A stretch of 64,000 nucleotides of DNA from Legionella gresilensis (GTDB taxonomy: Bacteria > Pseudomonadota > Gammaproteobacteria > Legionellales > Legionellaceae): positions 62,001 to 126,000 of the forward strand of contig NZ_CAAAHX010000006.1 of assembly GCF_900639865.1 (NCBI RefSeq), given 5' to 3'. Every line of letters starts with the position of its first letter. Position 1 is the stretch's first letter. The notes under the pieces were generated by a model. The model saw only the letters and a list, made by a program, of their open reading frames with translations. It was not told the origin of the DNA and did no database searches. Shown piece by piece: positions 8,956 through 17,079 of the stretch. The translations under genes were made by a program, and so were the position numbers.

Positions 8956-9136
8956 TTACTTTTTTAGTAAGATTTATTGATGTTTAAGGCTTTATTATTT
9001 GTTTAAGGCCTTAACATAAAAAGCATATACAATGCTGATAGCTAAAATTAATTGGCTATATTGAGCTCTATAAAATTGCCTCTTCTTTTAAACAAATCTA
9101 ATTATTAAATTATTTAAAGATACTTCAAAGGTTAAT

Positions 9137-9346
9137 ATGAAAAAATTTATTATTTTAATGCTTTTATCTCCTCTGGCTTCATTTGCTACGTCTCCAACAG
9201 GAAATACAGCTTTGGCAACTTATCAAGAATTATGCGCTAAAGAACATGATCCAATAAAACGGCAAAATTATTGCGTATTATTTGAAAAGAGCGGCCAGGC
9301 CCATCCAGCTTTTAATGTCTTTAAAAAAGACACAGCAATCGTTTGA
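9137..9346 (+). CDS. small exported protein, 69 aa
   Basis: A clear Sec signal peptide (MKKFIILMLLSPLASFA, cleavage near residue 17-18) leaves a mature peptide of about 50 residues. That peptide has two cysteines (Cys33, Cys46) that could form a disulfide, within LCAKEHDPIKRQNYCVLFEK. Predicted periplasmic or secreted. No family recognised; similar short exported proteins are common in Legionella. The start is preceded by a weak aaagg site. It is convergent with the ctpA-like gene, with 50 bases between the two stops. Confidence 0.6.
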   Translation: MKKFIILMLLSPLASFATSPTGNTALATYQELCAKEHDPIKRQNYCVLFEKSGQAHPAFNVFKKDTAIV

Positions 9347-9396
9347 TTGAGGCTATTATTAGTTAATAAAATAGGAATAATATATTTGTTATTTTA

Positions 9397-10701
9397 TTAA
9401 CTTGATAGGCTCATACTCCTTAGAATGGTGAGTGCTGAGTAAAGCTGAAAATCTGCATAGAGTAAATTTGCTACATCACTTGAAGATGAGACATTTTTTT
9501 CTAAATTATTTTTTTCATTTTTTAAATGCTTACTTAAGTTGAGTTCAGAAAAGTGTAATAACTTTTTTTGCGCTGCATTTTTAGGAATAGCAATCTCATC
9601 AATTTGAATATCAGGTATAATACCTTTTGCCTGAATTGAAATGCCAGACGGCGTATAGTAAAGAGCCGTTGTTAATTTAATAGCGTGTTTGTCATCTAAT
9701 GGTAATACTGTTTGTACAGAGCCTTTGCCAAAACTTTTTGTGCCAACAATAACTGCTCTTTTATGATCTTTTAATGCGCCTGCCACAATTTCTGAAGCAG
9801 ATGCCGAGCCATTATTTATCAACACAATTAGAGGAGCCCTTTGTAAAATATCACCAGGTGTAGCAATGGCGGTAAATTTACTTTCAGGTAATCTCCCTTT
9901 TGTATAAACAATAATCCCTTTATCTGCTTGTTGATTATCAATAAACGCATCAGCAACCTCTACCGCGCTATCTAACAATCCGCCCGGGTTATTACGTAAA
10001 TCCAGCACTAAGCCTTTTAGTTTATTTTTCGTTTGTTCCTGTAATTTAGTAATGGCGTTACGCATATCTTTTCCTGTCAATTCTTGGAATTGTGATAAGC
10101 GAATATAACCAAATTGATTATCAATTAATTTACTTTGCACGCTTTGTATTTGAATTTTTTGACGGGTCATAGAAAAAGTTAATGGTTTATTAACTCCCTT
10201 ACGAAGGATAACAAGATCGATAGGAGAGCCTTCTTCACCTCGCATGATATTGACTGCCTCAGTTAAACTTAAGCCCTGGGCAGTTTTTGCGCCTAATTTA
10301 ACAATATAATCACCTGCTTTAATGCCAGCTTTATAGGCAGGCGTATCAATTAAGGGAGTTACAACCTTAAGTAATCCCTCTTCTTGGGTAATTTCTATAC
10401 CAATACCGGCAAAGTTTCCACGCGTATTTAACTCTAATTCCTTAAAGTCATTTTCATCTAAAAAAGCTGAATGCGGATCAAGACCATTTAACATGCCGCG
10501 GATAGCATTATTAAATAAAGCATCATCATTAACTGACTTTACGTAATTTTGTTTTATTTGATAAAGTGCTTGTGAGAAGCGCTGAACTTCTTCGTCAGCA
10601 ATCTGGGAAGTATCATTCTCAGCGGCAAATGATGGTAAAGAAAAAAGAATTTGAAACAGTAAAACCAGCTGAATACGGCTACAAAACCGTCCCTTCAACA
10701 T
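9397..10701 (-). CDS. ctpA: C-terminal processing protease, S41A family (CtpA-like)
   Basis: A periplasmic serine protease that trims or degrades proteins from their C-termini. A signal peptide (residues 1-27, ending SFA-AEN) is followed by a helical N-domain with the conserved GLDPHSAFL, a PDZ domain at about 95-170 (GNFAGIGIEI, YKAGIKAGDYI) and the S41 catalytic domain. The Ser-Lys dyad is visible: Ser301 in GSASASEIVAG and Lys326 in SFGKGSVQ, spaced 25 residues apart as in the family. FGYIRLSQF and DLRNNPGG are also family motifs. The 434-residue length is normal. It is probably monocistronic; the 326 bases upstream are noncoding. Confidence 0.92.
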   Translation of the reverse strand: MLKGRFCSRIQLVLLFQILFSLPSFAAENDTSQIADEEVQRFSQALYQIKQNYVKSVNDDALFNNAIRGMLNGLDPHSAFLDENDFKELELNTRGNFAGIGIEITQEEGLLKVVTPLIDTPAYKAGIKAGDYIVKLGAKTAQGLSLTEAVNIMRGEEGSPIDLVILRKGVNKPLTFSMTRQKIQIQSVQSKLIDNQFGYIRLSQFQELTGKDMRNAITKLQEQTKNKLKGLVLDLRNNPGGLLDSAVEVADAFIDNQQADKGIIVYTKGRLPESKFTAIATPGDILQRAPLIVLINNGSASASEIVAGALKDHKRAVIVGTKSFGKGSVQTVLPLDDKHAIKLTTALYYTPSGISIQAKGIIPDIQIDEIAIPKNAAQKKLLHFSELNLSKHLKNEKNNLEKNVSSSSDVANLLYADFQLYSALTILRSMSLSS

Positions 10702-11027
10702 AGCTTCTCCTTATTTAATCCGTTTTTCAACTAATCCTATCCATAGAGAATTAACTTAATGCAATATAGATGCCAGCAGGTAAAAGGGTAATTTTTTCTA
10801 AAGCATTATTGGGCTAACCATCTATATTATTAATAATTTGTTGATTAATTATAATTCAAAGAGTATAATATTTGTAAAATTAGTGTATTTGATTAATTTA
10901 CAGATTTATATAGCTAAATTAAATAAGCTCCTAAGATAAATAATAGTTAATAAATTTAGTTAAATAGTAAGATATAGCTAATGTAATTATCAAAATTTTA
11001 TCAATAAAATAGTAGGTTAGGATTAAA
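10702..11027. other. AT-rich intergenic region, no gene seen
   Basis: This gap separates the divergent ctpA-like gene and the first CxHG paralogue and must hold both promoters. It is very AT-rich, with repeated taattaat-type runs. I found no frame of useful length, no tRNA, and no convincing terminator or operator. Confidence 0.5.
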
Positions 11028-11936
11028 GTGTTTTACATTAGGTTAAAATATAAATTTTTAGAAAAAAATTTATTTATTTTTTGTAGTCATGGTCATGGCC
11101 AAAGTGAGGCTAATTTATCTAGTACTATTCTCTTTTTTAAAATTAAAAAAATACCTTTAGAAGAGATGAAAACAATGGAGATAGAAAATTATACTACCTG
11201 CGCATTAGATAAACTTCATAAAGAAACAGAAAAATGGTTAAGTGAACAACTTGAATCTTTAAAAAATAATCCTAATTTTAAAAATATCGATCATATAATT
11301 TTTATGGCTGATGTAAATTTAGGCCGGCCGGGTTATAACATATATCCCGATTTTTTATTAAGTAATTTTATTCAGATGCAATTTACTCCTTTTGACCCTA
11401 AGGCTGTTGAAATAATACTTTTTTCTTCTAGCTTAGGGATAATAGACAATGCGAGGTCAAAAATACCAGCAAGTACGAAGCTTTTGAATGCCTGTGATTT
11501 ATTAACAGCAGTGAAGTCTAAGTTGCCGCCTGATTTTAAAGTGCAACATGCTGCTCCCATGCAAGAAGAAATTAAAACAAGCAGCCAGCCTGACGCAGTT
11601 GTAAAGGAAGATCTCGATAAAAATAAAGAGAGTAGTACAAAGGGACTTAAGCCTGATAATATCCCATTAGAAGTTAGCGCTAAGGTTAAGGTTGAGTTAG
11701 AGTTTCAAAATTGCTCTGCTCAGCAAGAAGAGCCTGAAGATAAATTAAGCTCTATTTTAGGGCCTAGATTATTTTCAGGGGAAATAAATACAGAGTCTAA
11801 AGAAGCTGTTATTCATCAACAAAAAAAGCAGGCCACTCGTACGAATCACATTAACTCAAAGTTTGGGTTGTTTTCAGATAAAGAAGAAGCAGACAAAACA
11901 GATCTAACTTCAGATATAAAATCCACTCGCTTGTAA
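11028..11936 (+). CDS. unknown protein, tandem paralogue 1 (CSHG/DVNLG family), effector-like
   Basis: A 302-residue soluble protein with no recognised family. It shares an order of motifs with the next gene: hydrophobic strand then C-S-H-G-H-G (residues 19-24), IIFMADVNLG (90-99), FIQMQF (114-119), IILFSSS..I (129-138), and K-F-G-L-F (278-282) near the C-terminus. The strand-CxHG and strand-ADVNLG layout suggests an alpha/beta domain of about 165 residues. A Glu/Lys/Ser-rich disordered region of about 110 residues follows. The acidic C-terminal tail and low GC fit Dot/Icm effectors, but this is inference. The start is GTG with taggatt before it; its alignment with the paralogue's N-terminus supports it. 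Confidence 0.6.
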   Translation: MFYIRLKYKFLEKNLFIFCSHGHGQSEANLSSTILFFKIKKIPLEEMKTMEIENYTTCALDKLHKETEKWLSEQLESLKNNPNFKNIDHIIFMADVNLGRPGYNIYPDFLLSNFIQMQFTPFDPKAVEIILFSSSLGIIDNARSKIPASTKLLNACDLLTAVKSKLPPDFKVQHAAPMQEEIKTSSQPDAVVKEDLDKNKESSTKGLKPDNIPLEVSAKVKVELEFQNCSAQQEEPEDKLSSILGPRLFSGEINTESKEAVIHQQKKQATRTNHINSKFGLFSDKEEADKTDLTSDIKSTRL

Positions 11937-12236
11937 AGTAAAATAAGTAACTAAATATTTATAAATATCTTAAATTTTATTAAATAATTATCTATCTAAA
12001 TAACTAAGATAATGAAGTTATTAATTACAACTTTTAGTAAAAAAACTTTTTATCTAGTTAACAATTCCTTAATTAAATTACCTTATAATGATTATAAAAT
12101 AGGTTTTAAATTTATTTAATCGATTGCAATTTAGGTGTCATTGAATATATATAATTTATTGATTTTTTTTAAATTAATCTATTTAAATAAATTTTAATTT
12201 TTAAAGTAAAAATCATCTAATAAATGAGTTCATAAA
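11937..12236. other. AT-rich intergenic region between paralogues
   Basis: About 300 bases of nearly pure A/T sequence between two genes on the same strand. No gene or clear terminator was found. The gap is large enough to hold a separate promoter for the second paralogue, so the pair need not be an operon. Confidence 0.5.
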
Positions 12237-13085
12237 ATGAAGATAGATATAGTTTATGCTATTGAAGATAATATATTAGTCGTTCTTTGCGCACATGGGT
12301 CCCTAGGCGCTAAGGTAGTAAGTCCCTCAATAGGATCAAAAGGTTGGGAAAGTATATGGGATCGTAAAGCATGGCCCGAATCGAGTGATGAGGCTTCAAT
12401 TGAAGATATTCTGAAGAGTGCTTTTGATAAAATAAAGGCACACGGTAATTATCAATCAGTGCAGGCGGTTATCTTCGCTTCTGACGTTAATTTAGGCTAC
12501 TCCGGACAAGAAAAGTTCCCTCCCAGCTTACATAAAGACTTTATTGAGAGTCAATTTCCTCACCCTATTAAAAGAGTTCTTTTTTCATCGACTCAAAGCA
12601 TAGTGGAGGCAGCAGCTCTACAAATAGGAAGCGCAAATATTGCTTGCGTAAAATCGACTACCCGGAATCCGAATCAAGTGCAGGTGAGAATGGCGGGATT
12701 TAAACAAGAATTAGTGGCACAATTAAAATCCGCACAGAGTGTTTCTGCAGTGAGAGTTCCTATAGTGAGTGCTCCTATAGAGCCGGGTGATTTAGCGACT
12801 AAATTATCAGATTTAAGTATTGAACCTGCAGCTACTTCATTTCAGGGTGATAACTCGGCTAATATATCTGGTGATGAGACTGAGAGGGTCGAAACATCAA
12901 ATTCAGATCCAAATGTAGCCGATCTCGCTGACGAATCAGATGATGTGCTTGATAATCCGGAAAAAAATTATGATTCTGTAGTTATGCCAGGTCAAAAATA
13001 TGGTTTTTTTAATAACCATCAGAGTTTAGAAGCGGATGAAAGTTCTGTTAGTGTTAAACCTACTACATGTTTAATAAATCAATAA
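12237..13085 (+). CDS. unknown protein, tandem paralogue 2 (CAHG/DVNLG family), effector-like
   Basis: A 282-residue relative of the preceding gene. Shared landmarks are C-A-H-G (18-21), VIFASDVNLG (78-87), FIESQF, RVLFSSTQSIVEAA and K-Y-G-F-F (254-258) close to the C-terminus. Outside these blocks the two proteins are very different, so the duplication is old or the copies evolve fast. A Ser/Asp/Glu-rich linker of about 100 residues (180-250) joins the alpha/beta-like domain to the KYGFF motif. No signal peptide or membrane segment. Function unknown; a translocated effector is the best guess from composition and genus. The start ATG has only a weak ribosome binding site. Confidence 0.6.
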   Translation: MKIDIVYAIEDNILVVLCAHGSLGAKVVSPSIGSKGWESIWDRKAWPESSDEASIEDILKSAFDKIKAHGNYQSVQAVIFASDVNLGYSGQEKFPPSLHKDFIESQFPHPIKRVLFSSTQSIVEAAALQIGSANIACVKSTTRNPNQVQVRMAGFKQELVAQLKSAQSVSAVRVPIVSAPIEPGDLATKLSDLSIEPAATSFQGDNSANISGDETERVETSNSDPNVADLADESDDVLDNPEKNYDSVVMPGQKYGFFNNHQSLEADESSVSVKPTTCLINQ

Positions 13086-13199
13086 CATAGTAATCAGTAT
13101 TTATTAAGCGTTAAGCATTTGTTTAAAGCTTAATAAAATTTTAAGGTTATTTGTGCTACTAATGTTTATACTATTATTATTTATTTATTAAAGTGAATT

Positions 13200-13559
13200 A
13201 TGAAACGTAATTGGGATATGATTCGCTCAATCCTACTAAAAGTGGAAGAACTTGAGCCTAATGCTCTTTTGAATTTAGATGTCTTTCCAGTAGAAATACA
13301 TAATGAAATTTCTTACCATTTAGAGATACTCGAAGAAGCAGGTGTGTTGATAGGAAAAATTCATAAAACGCCAGGCGGTTCTCCTCATGGTTTTCATTTA
13401 ATTCGGCTTACCTGGCTTGGCCATGATTTACTTGAATCTATTCGTTCAGAACTACGTTGGGTAGAAATAAAAAAGCAAATTCATGCTAAACATATTGAAT
13501 TGAATTTAGAAAATATTATATCTATTGCTCAGGCGCTTACAAGAAAATCGTTAAATTAA
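13200..13559 (+). CDS. DUF2513 family protein
   Basis: A 119-residue protein opening with MKRNWDMIRSILLKVEE, the typical DUF2513 start. It continues with a winged-helix-like pattern: EISYHLEILEEAGVLIG, GFHLIRLTWLGHDLLESIRS. The family is found mostly in phages and mobile regions and is probably a small DNA-binding protein, but its role is not known. The downstream part (residues 85-119) is helical and charged. It stands alone, about 115 bases from its neighbours on either side, which fits an accessory gene. Confidence 0.8.
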   Translation: MKRNWDMIRSILLKVEELEPNALLNLDVFPVEIHNEISYHLEILEEAGVLIGKIHKTPGGSPHGFHLIRLTWLGHDLLESIRSELRWVEIKKQIHAKHIELNLENIISIAQALTRKSLN

Positions 13560-13684
13560 TAAAAATTCATTAGTTTTTGTCTAGATTAGTTGCTCTGTAG
13601 TAAGCTGCAAAGAAATTATAGTCAATTAAGGCTATCTTTAGTTTATGATTTCATAAACTGTGCATTTTAATAAAGCACAAATAA

Positions 13685-15123
13685 ATGAATAAAAATTTTA
13701 TCCATTTGCTACTGACTATAGTCTATGGCCTCATTATTTTTATGGCATTTACCCCTTATCGCATAGGGTTTTTAATTCCCCTTGCTCTAGGCGGATTTTA
13801 TGTTATTTTGCTTAAAAGTAGCTTTAAGAAAGCTTTCTTCTTAGGGCTTATTTTAGGTACAATTATTGCCGGCAGCGCTAATTCTTGGTTATTTATTTCC
13901 CTTTATACGGCCCATAACTTTGGCTTTTGAATAACTTTCTTGATTATTGCTCTATTCAATACTTATTGTGCTCTGTATTTTGCCTTATGTTCGTGCCTTT
14001 TTGTTAAAACAAGAAAAGAAAAGCTAACTACGATTAACGCCCTAATCTTTTCGCTTTATTGGATAATATTTGAATGGTTAAAATCTAATTTTTTACAGGA
14101 TTTCCGTGGGCGTTAATTGGTTATAGCCAAGTTGATCTGCCAATTGCTTACCTTGCTCCTATTGTAGGTGTTTATGAGGTTGGATTTGCAACAATTTTTA
14201 TAGGTTGCTTGTTAGCAAACGGATTTCTTCAATACTGTCTAGGCAAGCAGAGAGCTCTAGCTGATTTTATACTAGCCTTCACACTTTACTTTGGCCCTTA
14301 TTTATTATCTTACGTGCATTGGACTAAGCAAGATAAAGCACATGAATTGCAAGTTAGTATTTTGCAGGCAAATGCAGATGTTAGACAAAGAAGCAACGTT
14401 CTCTATTTTATTAAAATTTTAAATTTTTACATTCATAATACTTATCAGTCTAATAGCTCACTAATTATTTGGCCAGAATTCTCTATAGCTCAATTACAAG
14501 AGGGCGGAAAATTTTTTTTAAAAATGATTGATAGGTTAAAGTCAAAAAAACAAGGAGTGATTTTAGGTACAACAATAAAAGCGCCCGAAAAGAAAAGATA
14601 TAATGTTATTCTAACGCTAGGTCTTGCCCAAGGCCGGTATTTAAAAAAACATCTTGTTCCTTTTGGAGAATATATTCCTTGGGAATCGGTAAATGGTTTG
14701 TTTTTTAAATTTCCCTTAGAGGAATATAATTTAATTTCAGGACCCATGCAGCAAAATTTCATTGAATTTAAGGGGATTAAAATTACCGCTTATGATTGTT
14801 ATGAAGTGGCCTTTTTTAATTTAATTCATACCCAATTAAAGGGCACAAATTTAATATTAGGTATTAGTAATTATGGCTGGCTTGGGCGATCGTTTGCTAT
14901 TCAGCAACACATAGAAATAGCTCGAATGCTGTCATTACAATCAGGAAAACATCAGATTGTTGCTAATAACAATGGTTACTCTGCGATTATAAATAATCAA
15001 GGCCGAGTTACAAACTTACTTCCTAATAATCACCAAGGTATTTTAAACGCTAAAATCATTCCAACTATAGGAGCTACGCCGTGGACTTTGCTTGGTGATG
15101 AGATGATCATCCTTATTTTTTAA
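13685..15123 (+). pseudogene. lnt: apolipoprotein N-acyltransferase, interrupted (stop + frameshift)
   Basis: Lnt adds the third acyl chain to lipoproteins in the inner membrane. The sequence is a recognisable full-length Lnt of about 480 codons, but it is broken twice. A TGA at 13928-13930 follows HNFGF, after which the same frame continues as Lnt-like membrane sequence (ITFLIIALF). A one-base loss in a T-run at 14089-14094 then shifts the frame just before GFPWALIGYSQVDLP. The nitrilase-type domain is intact: Glu in IIWPEFS, Lys in YLKKHLVPFGEY and Cys in AYDCYEV form the catalytic triad. An internal ATG at 14209 would make only the soluble half. Lnt is normally essential, so a working copy probably exists elsewhere. 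Confidence 0.88.
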
Positions 15124-15235
15124 TCATTTTACTTTCGCTTAAAAAATAATTAACTATAAAATGTCATAAAAAGTATAAAATCATAGAATGACGGTTAAAG
15201 TTAGGTTGTATTTAGGGTTCGAGTTAAAGGGTAAT

Positions 15236-15265
15236 AACAAGTTGGGTATTATAACCCCACTTGTT
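15236..15265 (-). terminator. hairpin after the broken lipoprotein gene
   Basis: Stem aacaagt-t-ggg / ccc-c-acttgtt with an 8-base AT loop. It stands 10 bases beyond the stop of the minus-strand lipoprotein gene, between it and the end of lnt. No strong T-run follows on the minus strand, so it may be a weak terminator. Confidence 0.55.
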
Positions 15266-15274
15266 CCTTATTTA

Positions 15275-16033
15275 TTATTGGCAAGGTTCTTGGAATACCA
15301 TACCACTTACTTGTCCTGAATTGATGTAACCAGCAAAAGGACCATCTAAGAATTTCACACCAATTAATTTTGCATTAGCATCATAACAGATGCAGAGTTG
15401 TCCATCTGCTGCGCCATCATTTTGCTCACCTTGTACACGATAGGAGGATTTGAAGTGTCTAACAGATGCGCCATTTCCACAGGAAAGATCAGTGCCGCAA
15501 GAGGGTACAAGTTGAAAATCTTTCAAAATTGATTTTGCTTTTAAAACTTTAGTGTAAACATTATTAGGATCTTTCCAAGATCTATCATGATAAACAACAT
15601 TACCATTGACATTGGTAACATCACAAGCATCTACTTCAAAGCCAACATTTGCTTTTTTTCCACCAGCATTAATAGGGCCTAGTGTTCCTCCAGCATGAGC
15701 TCTAGCTGATTGTAAAACAGGAATATCCTTAGCTAAAATCACTGTTCCTGGATCGGCAACACCATCTGCATTGGCGTCATTTCCAATTGTTACTTGTCCT
15801 GCCTCGTTATACGCTAATACAGGCGCTTGATAATTACCAGCAGCTTGCGCTAATTGTTCTGGAGTAGATGTTGTTTGCGTTTAAGTTACATCAGCTGCAG
15901 TTGTGGTTGTTGTTACAGAACCATCATTATTTAAGGTTGCGCTACTGGTAGAGTCTGGTTCACTACAAGCGATGATTAATGAAGAGCTGAGACCAAACAG
16001 GACGCCTTTACCTATTAAAGAGACTTTCAACAT
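15275..16033 (-). pseudogene. lipoprotein gene interrupted by one stop codon
   Basis: The start (ATG at 16033, GGAGGT before it) opens a lipoprotein signal peptide, MLKVSLIGKGVLFGLSSSLIIAC, with lipobox LIIAC. A Thr/Ser-rich linker then ends in a TAA at 15881-15883. The same frame continues without other stops for another 200 codons (TQTTSTPEQLAQAAGNYQ and onward) to the stop at 15275. The continuation has GNDANADGVADPGT, which resembles a calcium-binding DxDxDG-type loop, and a cysteine-rich C-terminus (SCGTDLSCGNG, CICYD). Family unknown. The single nonsense codon makes it a pseudogene or a truncated 50-residue lipopeptide. It lies between lnt and lgt, both of which are broken. Confidence 0.8.
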
Positions 16034-16897
16034 AATGACCTCCAAAACTAAAAAAACATTGTACTTCCTGAAAGTCATCCATTTCTTGTAGGAGCGCTAT
16101 AAATTTAAGTGTAGTTTGAAAATAAAAGTTGATTAATTTGTAGGCAAGAATAAGCAATAAAATGCCGGCCACTAACATAGGCAGCGATAAAATCATCCCT
16201 ATAGTAAGATAACCAAATAATAAAATATTATTATCAGGCACTCTAAATAATTCACAAAAGATCCTTAAAATTGCATAACTTATTAAAAATACGCTAGTTA
16301 CACTGCCGCGTGGGCGAGGTTTACTGGCAAATAACCAAACAATAATAAAAAGCAATATACCTTCTAAAAAATTCATAAAGCTGGGATGGATGACGAGGCA
16401 AATCATCGACATGAGGATAGATCAAAGCCCAAGGAACGTTCGTAACTCGCCCCCAAAGTTCGCCATTAATGAAGTTACCTAGACGTCCCATTGCTAAGGC
16501 TGTGGGTATGAGTGTAACTGTTAAGTCTAAGGTTTCTAAAATACTTCGCTTAGTATATCTCACATAGATTATGCCTGTAATTAACCCGCCAATAAATCCA
16601 CCATGGAAGGACAGACCACCTTGCCAAATTTTAAAAAACAATAAGGGATTTTTTAAAAAATTAATTGGATCAAAAAAAAGCATTTGACCCAGTCTAGCGC
16701 CTAAAATGACACCAATAGCTACATAAAATACATAATCACTTAACTCTTCATAGGTCCAATTAAGATGATATTTCTTAATCCAATAACAACCTAACAGCCA
16801 TGCTAAGACAAAGCCTAACATATATAATAGGCCATACCAGCTTATGGAAAGAGCCTATCGAAATAGCAATTGGATTAATTTTAGGATAAATAAACAT
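16008..16897 (-). pseudogene. lgt: prolipoprotein diacylglyceryl transferase, two frameshifts
   Basis: Lgt attaches diacylglycerol to the lipobox cysteine, the first step of lipoprotein maturation. The reconstructed protein starts at 16897 (MFIYPKINPIAISIG). The frame breaks at about 16851-16856, before SISWYGLLYMLGFVLAWLLG, and again at the A-run 16366-16371, between HPSQLYEF and LEGILLF. Key elements are present: HGGFIGG, the signature GRLGNFINGELWGR, HPSQLYE, and the C-terminal helices (FCELFRVPD, GMILSLPMLVAG). The last 40 residues are abnormal and overlap the start of the lipoprotein gene by 26 bases, so the 3' end may also be altered. As read, no full enzyme can be made. Confidence 0.88.
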
Positions 16898-17079
16898 AAT
16901 TATTAAAATAAATTAGAGTGTTTTCCTTTCTATATTGCATAAATTTAAAAAAGTTACTATAACTTCTCTCAACTGGGTAACTAGTAAAATTCTCAAACTA
17001 AATTAAATGAACGTTATTAAATAAGTGCTTTTAATTTAATCACTTACGCTTAGTTAACTAATTATAAAACAAAACAACA

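Noticed and set aside
13928-13930. TGA in lnt as a possible selenocysteine codon
   Set aside because: No selenocysteine insertion structure is seen, Lnt is not a selenoprotein family, the position is in a membrane segment, and a second frameshift follows.
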